DNA from: Bacteriovorax sp. MedPE-SWde
GTDB lineage: Bacteria > Bdellovibrionota > Bacteriovoracia > Bacteriovoracales > Bacteriovoracaceae
Reading direction: 5' to 3'
Assembly: GCA_001874305.1 (NCBI GenBank)
Contig: MPCU01000002.1
Location: forward strand, 372,001 to 436,000
Length of the DNA stretch: 64,000 nt
Shown: piece by piece, positions 53,146-61,212 of the stretch
Position numbering within the stretch: position 1 is the first letter of the stretch
Layout of the letters: every line of letters begins with the position of its first letter
Program-made: the position numbers and the translations under genes
The notes under the pieces: generated by a model
What the model was told of the DNA's origin: nothing
Databases searched by the model: none
Seen by the model: the letters and a program-made list of their open reading frames with translations, nothing else

Positions 53146-53162
53146 TGTCTAAAGCTTAGACA
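53146..53162. promoter_or_regulatory. Palindrome in a divergent promoter region
   Basis: TGTCTAA and TTAGACA are perfect 7-bp arms around AGC. It lies between the TPR lipoprotein gene and the DUF1176 gene, a likely operator position; no regulator can be named. Confidence 0.35.
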
Positions 53163-53261
53163 GGAAGTTTTTTCTATAAAATCTGTATATATTTTTCAAA
53201 TTAAGATCAAAAGGTGCTTCTTTCTGATAAATAAAATTAATCATTTAACTAGGAAGAAAGA

Positions 53262-53762
53262 ATGAAGAAGCTTATTCTATCGGCGATTGTATCAATTTCG
53301 ACACTTGCCTCAGTAACAAACATAACAGACACAATCACTCAACAATATAAGAGAGATTTTAAAGACTTGTGCTACGTAGACGAGTCACCAGAAAAATATT
53401 CAATCTCAGACATAGCAACTCTTTACCAATTCACCTGTATGTATGCTGCTTATAATATTTCTAGCGTTTTCTATATAGAAGAAAAAGGTAGTATTACGTC
53501 CCTTACATTTAGCGCGCCTAGGGTTAGCGATGGAAAAATAGCAGGCTTTAGCTCTTCTCCATATTTGACCGGTGCCATGTTTGATGCCTCAACCAAAGAA
53601 ATTACAACATATACAAAGTATCGTGGAATTGGTGATGCATATGACTCCCTTACTTATAAGTACCTAAACACTGATGAAGGTTTTTCTCTTGTAAAATTTG
53701 AAGTTGACGACTCTTATGATGGTGAGATTAACCCTACTATAATTAGAGACTACTCAAAGTAA
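53262..53762 (+). CDS. DUF1176-like exported protein
   Basis: 166 residues with a signal peptide (MKKLILSAIVSISTLAS). The pattern YQFTCMYAAYNISSVFYI...PYLTGAMFDASTKEITTYTKYRGIGDAYDSLTYKYLNTDEGFSLVKFE follows DUF1176, whose typical core is C..GAYN and KGRGxGDCG. Here the second Cys position is Ala-Tyr, and the protein is about half the family's usual length. SD AGGAAG precedes the ATG. Own terminator. Role unknown. Confidence 0.72.
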   Translation: MKKLILSAIVSISTLASVTNITDTITQQYKRDFKDLCYVDESPEKYSISDIATLYQFTCMYAAYNISSVFYIEEKGSITSLTFSAPRVSDGKIAGFSSSPYLTGAMFDASTKEITTYTKYRGIGDAYDSLTYKYLNTDEGFSLVKFEVDDSYDGEINPTIIRDYSK

Positions 53763-53768
53763 AGAATT

Positions 53769-53800
53769 AGGGCCCACTATATCGGGCCTTTATTTTTTTA
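53769..53800 (+). terminator. Terminator after the DUF1176-like gene
   Basis: Stem AGG(G)CCC / GGGCCT with a loop of about eight bases and one bulged G, followed by TTATTTTTTT. Confidence 0.75.
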
Positions 53801-53870
53801 ATTTCTTTTCAACCCTATTCTACTTATGTCATCATTTCTAAGTACTTAAAATAACTTATTGAGATATATA

Positions 53871-54569
53871 ATGAGAATAGCATTTGTAATCATGGGCAGA
53901 ACGCCTGGTTTAAAGCAAGCAAGAAACCGTCTTTCACGGACTACAAATAGAGAATTCGCGACTGACTTTTATAATCACAGTCTAAACGCAACAAGAGACC
54001 TTGTCCTCGAAGTCACTAAGAATAATTCAGATATCGAACTTGTCTGGGCAGTAGAAGAGAAAGAAGGACTAAGATCTGACTACTGGAAGGGTCACCGTAC
54101 AATTTACCAAGGAGATGGCGGTCTTGGAGACAGACTTGATAAAGTATATAAGAGTTTACTCAAGGAATATGATGCAGTTTTTCTAATGCAGCCAAACTCA
54201 GCACAACTACCCGCTGAAATTTTTGAATATGACACACTTAACTTTCTCACAAGTGACTATGACTTTCTCCTAGGAAAAACAGATAAGGGAGATTTTTATC
54301 TATTTGGGGGCTCAAGTAAGATTCCACTCAATGCATGGATCGATGTCTCCTACTATTGCGAGTCTACTTATAGTGAACTTAACTCCTCTATAGCTAGGTT
54401 TGGTAAAGTTCTTGAGATCACTGAAAGCTTTGGAGTTCTAGAAAAGAAAGATCTTGATAGTTATAAAGAGATACCTACAGATGGAATGCTAGAGTCACAA
54501 GAAAAACTACACGAACTTGTTACGCAGACTAAGTTCAAAGATCGATTTGCCGATCTTGTTAGACTGTAA
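53871..54569 (+). CDS. DUF2064 glycosyltransferase-like protein
   Basis: 232 residues from ATG 53871 (an in-frame start 12 bases earlier gives no better SD). IMGRTPGLKQARNRLSRT is the N-terminal PGxxKTRL-like loop, IYQGDGGLGDRL is the glycine-rich motif, and FLMQPNSAQLPAEIF replaces the usual GSDxPxL segment. DUF2064 (TIGR04282, selenodomain-associated transferase 1) folds like nucleotide-sugar transferases. Asp in GSDxP has become Pro-Asn here, so catalysis is in doubt. Convergent with the 54574 gene, four bases apart. Confidence 0.75.
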   Translation: MRIAFVIMGRTPGLKQARNRLSRTTNREFATDFYNHSLNATRDLVLEVTKNNSDIELVWAVEEKEGLRSDYWKGHRTIYQGDGGLGDRLDKVYKSLLKEYDAVFLMQPNSAQLPAEIFEYDTLNFLTSDYDFLLGKTDKGDFYLFGGSSKIPLNAWIDVSYYCESTYSELNSSIARFGKVLEITESFGVLEKKDLDSYKEIPTDGMLESQEKLHELVTQTKFKDRFADLVRL

Positions 54570-54573
54570 ACAC

Positions 54574-55359
54574 CTACTCTCTCCACCTCTTAAAGTGATT
54601 AAGAATAATCTCAATTCCTGAAATAATTGGAGCAGGGCCAGGCTGTAGGAATACTTCAGGTTCCAGTTCATAAACCCTGTCATTTTTAATAGCTTGAATT
54701 TCACTCCACCCAAGTCTATTTCTAATTGAATCTATTTCAACTTTCTTTCCACACCAACAAGCAAAAATAATGTCAGGATTTTTAGATATGACATCGCGAC
54801 TATCGACATAGCGATCTTTTGCCATTGGACCAAGCTCTGACTCATTAAAGACAACCTCTCCCCCACATAGCTCAACAATTTCATTGAACCACTTAATACC
54901 GGCAATCATTGGTTCATCCCACTCTTCAATATAGACAAGCGGTTTATTCACTAAAGTCTTTGCAAACTTCTTCGCTTCAATAACTTTATCTTTTAATGAA
55001 GTAATATATGCGGCGGTCTTTTCCTTAGCATCAACAAGGTTGCCAAGCATCTCAATATATTCGAATATTTCATCAATAGATCTATGGTTTGCTATATAGA
55101 CATTAAGCCCCTCACCTATTAAATCTTTGGCAAGATCCTTTTGGATATCAGAGAAACCAATTACAAGGTCTGGCTTAAGTCCCTTAATTTTATTTACGTG
55201 TCCACTGAGAAATGCAGAAACAACAGGAAGCGAAGATACCTCAGGGGGCCTCCTTGCATATGCTGAAACTCCGACAATTCGATGTCCCTCTCCTATTGCA
55301 AATAAAGTCTCTACAGACTCTTCCGTTAGGCAAACGATTCTTCTAGGAAAATTTGTCAC
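54574..55359 (-). CDS. BtuF-like periplasmic-binding-fold protein without signal peptide
   Basis: 261 residues from a GTG start at 55359, seven bases after AAGG. The frame upstream has no other start before its stop, so there is no signal peptide. The class III binding-protein fold of BtuF/FepB is visible: RIVCLTEESVETLFAIGEGHRIVGVSAYARRPPEV, GLKPDLVIGFSDIQKDLAKDL, YIEEWDEPMIAG and IKNDRVYELEPEVFLQPGPAP. Such stand-alone cytosolic members are annotated as cobalamin-binding. No ABC permease is nearby. Ligand not proven. Divergent from the DsbD-like gene. Confidence 0.85.
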   Translation of the reverse strand: MTNFPRRIVCLTEESVETLFAIGEGHRIVGVSAYARRPPEVSSLPVVSAFLSGHVNKIKGLKPDLVIGFSDIQKDLAKDLIGEGLNVYIANHRSIDEIFEYIEMLGNLVDAKEKTAAYITSLKDKVIEAKKFAKTLVNKPLVYIEEWDEPMIAGIKWFNEIVELCGGEVVFNESELGPMAKDRYVDSRDVISKNPDIIFACWCGKKVEIDSIRNRLGWSEIQAIKNDRVYELEPEVFLQPGPAPIISGIEIILNHFKRWRE

Positions 55360-55492
55360 TAATAATACCTTCTGTTTTTGTCGATTCAGTTCATATATAG
55401 GTTAGTTAAAAGTAAAATCTTCGTCAAAACTGATGTGAAACAATGTCTTAATGGAGATTTTTTGCTAAAATTTGATAAAAAAAGGAATATAT

Positions 55493-57697
55493 ATGTCATT
55501 TTTAAGACTCATAGCTTTTATCTTATTTACCCTCTCGGCTTTTGCTGAAGATATACCAAAAGAACTCTTAAAGCTAAATGTTCAAGTTTCAAGAAATAAC
55601 GACCAAAACCTACTGGCTGTTAACTTCAAAAATCATCCAGGTTGGCATACATATTGGATAAATCCTGGTGACGCAGGTCTACCTATTGAAGCAAAGTTTA
55701 ATATTAATGGTAAGGACACAAAATTAGATACGTTAGAGTGGCCAATTCCTCATCGTTATATTGAAAAAGGAGATATCCTTACTTTCGGTTATTCTAAAGA
55801 CTACACTCTCTTTTACAAACTACCAAAGGACCTTAAGAAGGCCGATATCAAAGCTCACTTCAAGTGGTTAATCTGTAAACATGTTTGTATTCCTGGTGAA
55901 AAGAAACTTGATATCAAGCTTGCCAACAATAAGGTCGAAGCGGCCAATGAGTTCCAGGTAACCCCAGAATCTATAGAAGAGAGAAAGTTGGCCCTACCTA
56001 AGCAAAGGGAAGTTCCGTCATATATAGACTTAAGTTTAATAAAGTATAACGAGGGTCTAGCATTAATTTATACAGTAAAAGGTGATCCTAAGAATCTCGT
56101 AACAACAGAGAACTTAATCACGCCATTTCTAGTTGAGCCATTTTCATTTAGAAGGGAAAGTCTATTTCGCGATAAGAAGAATAATGTCTATGGTAGATAC
56201 ACTATAGACTGGGATGGCGAGTACCTTGAGCCAGAGTTACCTCTTCCAGCAGATGGAAAGTTTTTAAAGCCATTTAATCTTAAACTATTAATTCATGACC
56301 CAATCTCTGGTGAAGTTTATATTGTAAATAAGAAATTTTCTTCTTTTGCCGTTGATGGTCAAAAGAACTTCTCTTCATTCTTTGCGATCCTTACTCCAAT
56401 AAAAGCAGATCACAACGGTCCAGGAGCTAAAGGAGATACCCAAAAAGAAACAAAAGAAGAGAAGACTGTAAAAAGCCTTATCAATACAACAATGATATAC
56501 TTTGCAGTTATGGCCTTCTTAGGCGGACTAATTCTCAATATTATGCCATGTGTACTTCCTGTAATATCTATAAAGCTGTTTGGTCTTATAAGACATAGCA
56601 ATGAAGATAAGAAATCTATAATGAAGCACAATCTTGCATACTCTGCAGGAGTAGTGATTACATTCTTAGTGCTAGCATCTGTCGTCAATATATTTAAGAG
56701 TACGGGTGAGCAAGTTGGATGGGGGTTTCAACTACAGTCCCCCCTATTTGTTGCGATAATGTCAGTTATCATATTTATCATGTCTCTCAACCTTTTTGGA
56801 CTCTTTGAGTTTAGAACACCAGGCGGATCCTCTCTTGGGAATGTTGAATTAAGAGATACTTTCATTGGAGACTTCCTTGGAGGCGTGTTAGCAACAATAC
56901 TATCGACTCCTTGTTCAGCTCCTTTTTTAGGAACTGCACTAACTTTTGCGTTTAGCGAATCAATCCTCACTATTTATGTAATCTTCATTTTCATAGGGCT
57001 TGGTCTTGCATCACCTTTTATTTTAACGGCATTCTTTCCTTCACTTATTAGGTTTCTACCTAAGCCAGGAATGTGGATGGAACATGTTAAGAAATTCCTA
57101 GGTCTGACACTAGTCCTTACTACTTTATGGTTGTTAGATGTTTTTATGGCCTTAACAGAGTCCTCAACTGCTCTATTAAAGATCAATACATCTCTTGCTC
57201 TAATTTTCTTTATCATCTATATGCGAAAGAAGATTAGTAAGAATATTGCAATATCTATTCTATTTCTAATACCAACCTCTCTTCTCTTTATTCAAGCAGT
57301 AGAAACTAAGGTAGCCATTGAATCAACGGGCTCAGGGCTAATGAGAGATAAACAAAGAGAAGGACTTCCTTGGCAGAAGTGGTCTGAAGAGAAAATGACA
57401 GAGCTACAAAGCTCAAAGAAACTTACTTTTATAGATTTCACTGCCAAGTGGTGCATAACTTGTAAAGTAAATGAAAAAATAGTTCTTGATACAGATTCAT
57501 TCTCTAAACTAGTAAAAGACAGAGGTATCAACCTCTTACTCGCAGACTGGACCAAGAGAGATCCAGTAATTGGTAGCTGGCTAAAGTCAAAAGGCTTTGT
57601 CGGTGTTCCTGCTTACTTCGTTATAAATACTAAAGGTGAACTTGTAAAACTTGGAGAGACAATCTCTCTAGGCGAGCTAAAGAGAGTCCTTAAGTAA
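55493..57697 (+). CDS. DsbD/ScsB-type thiol:disulfide interchange protein
   Basis: 734 residues from ATG 55493, eight bases after AAAGG. Signal peptide MSFLRLIAFILFTLSAFAE. The N-terminal periplasmic domain has WLICKHVCIP (about 125-134) as in ScsB-alpha/DsbD-like domains. The eight-helix core contains the transmembrane Cys pair IMPCVLPV (about 353) and STPCSAPF (about 474) that carries electrons across the membrane. The C-terminal thioredoxin domain has FTAKWCITCKVN (about 650-660), DsbD-gamma. It takes electrons from cytoplasmic thioredoxin to reduce periplasmic disulfides. Stop abuts gpsA. Confidence 0.93.
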   Translation: MSFLRLIAFILFTLSAFAEDIPKELLKLNVQVSRNNDQNLLAVNFKNHPGWHTYWINPGDAGLPIEAKFNINGKDTKLDTLEWPIPHRYIEKGDILTFGYSKDYTLFYKLPKDLKKADIKAHFKWLICKHVCIPGEKKLDIKLANNKVEAANEFQVTPESIEERKLALPKQREVPSYIDLSLIKYNEGLALIYTVKGDPKNLVTTENLITPFLVEPFSFRRESLFRDKKNNVYGRYTIDWDGEYLEPELPLPADGKFLKPFNLKLLIHDPISGEVYIVNKKFSSFAVDGQKNFSSFFAILTPIKADHNGPGAKGDTQKETKEEKTVKSLINTTMIYFAVMAFLGGLILNIMPCVLPVISIKLFGLIRHSNEDKKSIMKHNLAYSAGVVITFLVLASVVNIFKSTGEQVGWGFQLQSPLFVAIMSVIIFIMSLNLFGLFEFRTPGGSSLGNVELRDTFIGDFLGGVLATILSTPCSAPFLGTALTFAFSESILTIYVIFIFIGLGLASPFILTAFFPSLIRFLPKPGMWMEHVKKFLGLTLVLTTLWLLDVFMALTESSTALLKINTSLALIFFIIYMRKKISKNIAISILFLIPTSLLFIQAVETKVAIESTGSGLMRDKQREGLPWQKWSEEKMTELQSSKKLTFIDFTAKWCITCKVNEKIVLDTDSFSKLVKDRGINLLLADWTKRDPVIGSWLKSKGFVGVPAYFVINTKGELVKLGETISLGELKRVLK

Positions 57698-58735
57698 TTA
57701 CTCAATTTCAAATTTTGCAGGAGTAGTCATAAGAGTATTGATTACTTCTGCTGCGTTAACCTCATTATATAAAACTTCATAGAGACCATTAAAAATTCTA
57801 GCTCTAATCTCATACTTTTCACAGATTAAATGAGCTGCTTTAGTAGTCTTATAACCTTCTACAACAGTTCTTTGAGAGTTTATAATATCTAAAGGCTTTC
57901 TTCCTTTTGCTATTTCAAGTCCAAACTGCTTATTTCGACTGAGTCCACCTGTTGTAGTAAGAATGAGATCACCCATTCCACTTAATCCATAAAAAGTTTC
58001 AGGTCTCGCATTAAAGACACGACCAAACCTTAACATTTCCACAATACCTCTCGTGATCATTGCAGCTCTTGTATTATGATTGTAGCCAAGTCCTTCGATT
58101 ATACCGCCAGATATGGCCAGAACGTTCTTAAGGGCCCCTCCAAGAAGAACACCTTTGATGTCATAACTAGGTAGTGCTTTAAAGTATGGTGTCTCCAACA
58201 TCCTAGAAACATTTGTTAAAACTTTTCGTGATCTTCCTGCCAAGGTAACAAGAGTGATTTGCTCTTGCATAATCTCTTTGGCAAAACTTGGACCAGACAG
58301 AAAAGTAATAAATTCTTTATGGTGCGGAAAGAATTCAAAGAAGAGGTCATCACTAAGCTCAAGACTCTCAGGGTCAATCCCTTTAGAAAGAGATATAAGA
58401 GGGATCTCTCTCTTAAAGTATCCCTCAAATCTTGTATGGTTCTCAGCGAAGAAAGACTTTATCCCTGCTGTTGGAAGACCAGACACGATTAACTGCAGCT
58501 CTTTTTCATGATCGATATCAAACTCGCTCCAGTCTTTTATGGCGCGTATATTTTTTGCTAATTTTATACCTGGAAGATAAACAGAGTTTTCTGCTGAAAA
58601 ATTTATGGCCTGATAAACATCGTCACTTCTTACTTTGACAATAACATTTTCAAAACGATTAGCTAAAATAGAAGCAATTGATGTTCCGAAAGCTCCGGCC
58701 CCAACGACGAGTGCTGTATGAAATTGATTAGTCAT
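57698..58735 (-). CDS. gpsA: Glycerol-3-phosphate dehydrogenase [NAD(P)+]
   Basis: 345 residues. Reduces DHAP to sn-glycerol-3-phosphate for phospholipids. Nucleotide-binding GAGAFGTS is at the N-terminus; ISLSKGID, FLSGPSFAKEI, KNVLAISGGIIEGLG (catalytic Lys) and FYGLSGMGDLILTTTG are standard GpsA blocks. SD GAGG eight bases from the ATG. It follows the DUF493 gene by 23 bases on the same strand. Confidence 0.95.
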   Translation of the reverse strand: MTNQFHTALVVGAGAFGTSIASILANRFENVIVKVRSDDVYQAINFSAENSVYLPGIKLAKNIRAIKDWSEFDIDHEKELQLIVSGLPTAGIKSFFAENHTRFEGYFKREIPLISLSKGIDPESLELSDDLFFEFFPHHKEFITFLSGPSFAKEIMQEQITLVTLAGRSRKVLTNVSRMLETPYFKALPSYDIKGVLLGGALKNVLAISGGIIEGLGYNHNTRAAMITRGIVEMLRFGRVFNARPETFYGLSGMGDLILTTTGGLSRNKQFGLEIAKGRKPLDIINSQRTVVEGYKTTKAAHLICEKYEIRARIFNGLYEVLYNEVNAAEVINTLMTTPAKFEIE

Positions 58736-58758
58736 TTAATATCCTCTTATAAAATTAA

Positions 58759-59013
58759 TTATAGAGATATAATACCAGATATTTTCGAAACATTTTTGTA
58801 TATAGCGATTACATCTTCACTTTTTAAGATTTCAACAGTAAATGTGAAGCTGATATACTTTCCCGACTTTGAAGGTCTTTCGCTACTTGGTTCAGTACCT
58901 ATGACTTTGATAAGCTCATCTCTATGTCCTTCATTCCCGACAAATTTAAACGAATATTTGTCCGGCCAAGTATATTGTGAATCTAGTAGATCCTGTAGTT
59001 TAGAAAAATCCAT
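58759..59013 (-). CDS. DUF493 (YbeD-like) protein
   Basis: 84 residues. WPDKYSFKFVGNEGHRDELIKVIG...KSGKYISFTFTVEILKSEDVIAIYKNVSKISGIISL follows the small ferredoxin-like DUF493 family (E. coli YbeD). SD GGAGGATAT precedes the ATG. Likely co-transcribed with gpsA. A regulatory (ACT-like) role is presumed for the family, not proven. Confidence 0.85.
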   Translation of the reverse strand: MDFSKLQDLLDSQYTWPDKYSFKFVGNEGHRDELIKVIGTEPSSERPSKSGKYISFTFTVEILKSEDVIAIYKNVSKISGIISL

Positions 59014-59108
59014 ATATCCTCCGATTAGCTAAAATATAGACTAAGACTATCTGTGTCAAGCCAAAGTTTCCTCTCATTAATTTAATGAATTATTAAATAA
59101 ATTACTGT

Positions 59109-59114
59109 TATAAT
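59109..59114 (+). promoter_or_regulatory. Extended -10 element directly before the ATG
   Basis: CTGTTATAAT is a perfect extended -10 (TGnTATAAT). Six bases separate it from the ATG at 59121, so transcription is expected to begin at or beside the ATG; no SD is present. Confidence 0.55.
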
Positions 59115-59120
59115 AAGAAT

Positions 59121-59828
59121 ATGGAAAATAATTTAAAGAATAAAACAGCAGATGAGTTAGTAGAAGGTTTTTCAAAGTATTATGCACGTGAGCAGCATGA
59201 TATTATGAGCTCTGTCGCACATGACGTAAAAAACCCACTGGGTATAATTGAATTATCTCTAGGACTAATGGAAGATAAAGTTGAGGCACTACTTGAGGGT
59301 GCTGATGAAAAGCTAGAAAAAAAGATAAGAAGCTTCTTTGGAAATATCAATATTGGACTTGAAAGATGTCAGGATATCTTAGATGCAACACTTGATGTTC
59401 AAAGAACTGATATGCCAGATTCTCCAGATGAAATCTCTGACTTAAAAGAGTTTTGTGATAAGTTCTATATCTTTGCAAAGCCAAAATTAAAAAGGGCAAA
59501 GATTAGTTTTGAAAACTCTATTGAAGAAGGTATAACAATTACGACTATTCCACATTTGCTAGCAAAGAGTCTTATTCACTCAGTAAGCTTCTGTGCCATA
59601 AACACAGCATCAGAGACAGGCTCTATGATGAACCTATCATATGACGGAACGAATTTCATTTTTAAACTTACTCCAAAATCTGAAGGTGAAACCAAACTTA
59701 GTAAGTTGAAGACTCATGATAATGACGTCTTCAACGAAAGATTTAGATTAATTAGAGAAGAGCTTGGTGCTGATTTTTCTATAGAACAAGATGATAACAG
59801 CGTTGTTGCAAAACTGGGCCTTAGTTAA
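59121..59828 (+). CDS. Minimal histidine kinase-like protein with degenerate ATPase domain
   Basis: 235 residues, soluble. The H-box SSVAHDVKNPLGIIELSL places His34 in a HisKA helix pair (to about residue 100). The following ~130 residues have the size of an HATPase domain but the N box, DxGxG and GxGLGL motifs are missing. It could be a phosphotransfer (Hpt-like) or receiver-docking protein that cannot use ATP. No receiver gene is adjacent. The stop lies one base from the stop of convergent kdsC. Confidence 0.75.
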   Translation: MENNLKNKTADELVEGFSKYYAREQHDIMSSVAHDVKNPLGIIELSLGLMEDKVEALLEGADEKLEKKIRSFFGNINIGLERCQDILDATLDVQRTDMPDSPDEISDLKEFCDKFYIFAKPKLKRAKISFENSIEEGITITTIPHLLAKSLIHSVSFCAINTASETGSMMNLSYDGTNFIFKLTPKSEGETKLSKLKTHDNDVFNERFRLIREELGADFSIEQDDNSVVAKLGLS

Positions 59829-59829
59829 A

Positions 59830-60402
59830 CTAAGGCCACACACTTTTAAAATCAATTGGCGTATCGTCGAAATCTAAAACTTCCGGAACAATACCGCGAG
59901 CATATCTAATAACTTCGATAATTTCTCTTACGGCAGCATGTCCCCCTTCTTTAGTAGTAACATAGTCAGCAAAACTTTTTACTTCAAACGGAGCCCCGGG
60001 AACAGTTACAGCAAAACCGGCCTTCTTTAAAAGAGGGACATCAAAGAACTCATCCCCCATAAAGAGAATTTCTTCTGGTTTATAACCATCGTCCAAAATT
60101 CTTTGAAATGCCTTTCTCTTATCTTCATCACCAAGATAGGCAAAATCAAGTTTTAGGTTATCAATAAATCTTTGACGTACACCAACAGAATCTCCACCAG
60201 AGATAACACCAGTTCTGATACCATTTTTCATCAATAACTTTAATCCATAACCATCACTTGTATGGGTACTACGATTAAAGCCAATTGTGTCATCTTGGTA
60301 CCATACATGGCCAGGAGTGAGCACTCCATCAATGTCAAAAGCACAAACTTTAATTTTCTTTAGTCTATCTTCAAATTTCTTAGCGACTTCAAATAAGTTC
60401 AT
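59830..60402 (-). CDS. kdsC: 3-deoxy-D-manno-octulosonate-8-phosphate phosphatase
   Basis: 190 residues, the size of KdsC. HAD motifs VCAFDIDGVLTPGHVWY (motif I), TGVISGGDS (motif II), KRKAFQRI-type Lys and MGDEFFDVPLL (motif IV) are all present. It removes phosphate from Kdo-8-P. Last gene of the kds operon, following kdsA after three bases. Confidence 0.93.
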   Translation of the reverse strand: MNLFEVAKKFEDRLKKIKVCAFDIDGVLTPGHVWYQDDTIGFNRSTHTSDGYGLKLLMKNGIRTGVISGGDSVGVRQRFIDNLKLDFAYLGDEDKRKAFQRILDDGYKPEEILFMGDEFFDVPLLKKAGFAVTVPGAPFEVKSFADYVTTKEGGHAAVREIIEVIRYARGIVPEVLDFDDTPIDFKSVWP

Positions 60403-60405
60403 GAT

Positions 60406-61212
60406 TTATCCTTTTACAGCATTGTGAATTCTTAAAAGAGCAGAAATAATCTCATCTGCTTTATCTAGAGGTAAACTCGTTGCAGAGTCAGATTTTGCCT
60501 GATCAGGGTTAGGATGAACTTCCATAAAAATTCCATCAGCTCCTGCAGCAACGGCTGCTCTAGCAAGAGTTAAAATCTGCTCTCTCTTACCACCTGTAGT
60601 TTTTCCAAGACCACCAGGTCTTTGAACACAGTGAGTAGCGTCGTGAATTGCCCTAACTCCAAAACTCTTCATAATTTGGAAACTTGCCATATCAACAACA
60701 AGATTATTATATCCAAATGAAGTTCCTCTTTCAGTAAGAAGAATTCTATCTTTAGGAAGAAACTCTTCCGCTTTAGCTACGATATTTCCAGTTTCTTCAG
60801 GAGAAAGAAATTGCCCTTTTTTTATTTTAAGTTGACCACCATGTTTCTTACAGGCCTCTGCTCCAGCAAGAATCATATCTGTTTGACGACAAAGAAATGC
60901 TGGTATTTGCATTGTATCGACAACACTTGCAACTTCCTCAGCTTGAGCTGGTTGATGAAAGTCTGTAATAACAGGAAGCCCAAGTTCACTCTTAACCTTT
61001 CCAAGTATTTGAAGCCCTTTATCAATTCCAGGACCTCTAAAAGAATCAATAGAAGATCTATTGGCCTTATCGAAGCTACCTTTATAAGTGAAGTTAACTT
61101 GATCTTTATATTTATCAAAAATTTCTTTTAAGTGAGAAGCAACATCAAAACACATTTGCTCACTTTCTATTACACAAGTTCCTACGAAGAAATCAAATTT
61201 CTTATTTTCCAT
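60406..61212 (-). CDS. kdsA: Kdo-8-phosphate synthase
   Basis: 268 residues. Condenses PEP with arabinose-5-phosphate. Blocks seen: FFVGTCVIESEQ, TYKGSFDKANRSSIDSFRGPG, PVITDFHQPAQAEEVA, IPAFLCRQTDMI, LTERGTSFGYNNLVVDM, DATHCVQRPGG and MEVHPNPDQAKSD. The usual D(V/I)H in PVxTDVH is DFH here. Metal-type (class II) features (NxL versus C) are not decided. Overlaps pyrG by 11 bases. Confidence 0.95.
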   Translation of the reverse strand: MENKKFDFFVGTCVIESEQMCFDVASHLKEIFDKYKDQVNFTYKGSFDKANRSSIDSFRGPGIDKGLQILGKVKSELGLPVITDFHQPAQAEEVASVVDTMQIPAFLCRQTDMILAGAEACKKHGGQLKIKKGQFLSPEETGNIVAKAEEFLPKDRILLTERGTSFGYNNLVVDMASFQIMKSFGVRAIHDATHCVQRPGGLGKTTGGKREQILTLARAAVAAGADGIFMEVHPNPDQAKSDSATSLPLDKADEIISALLRIHNAVKG

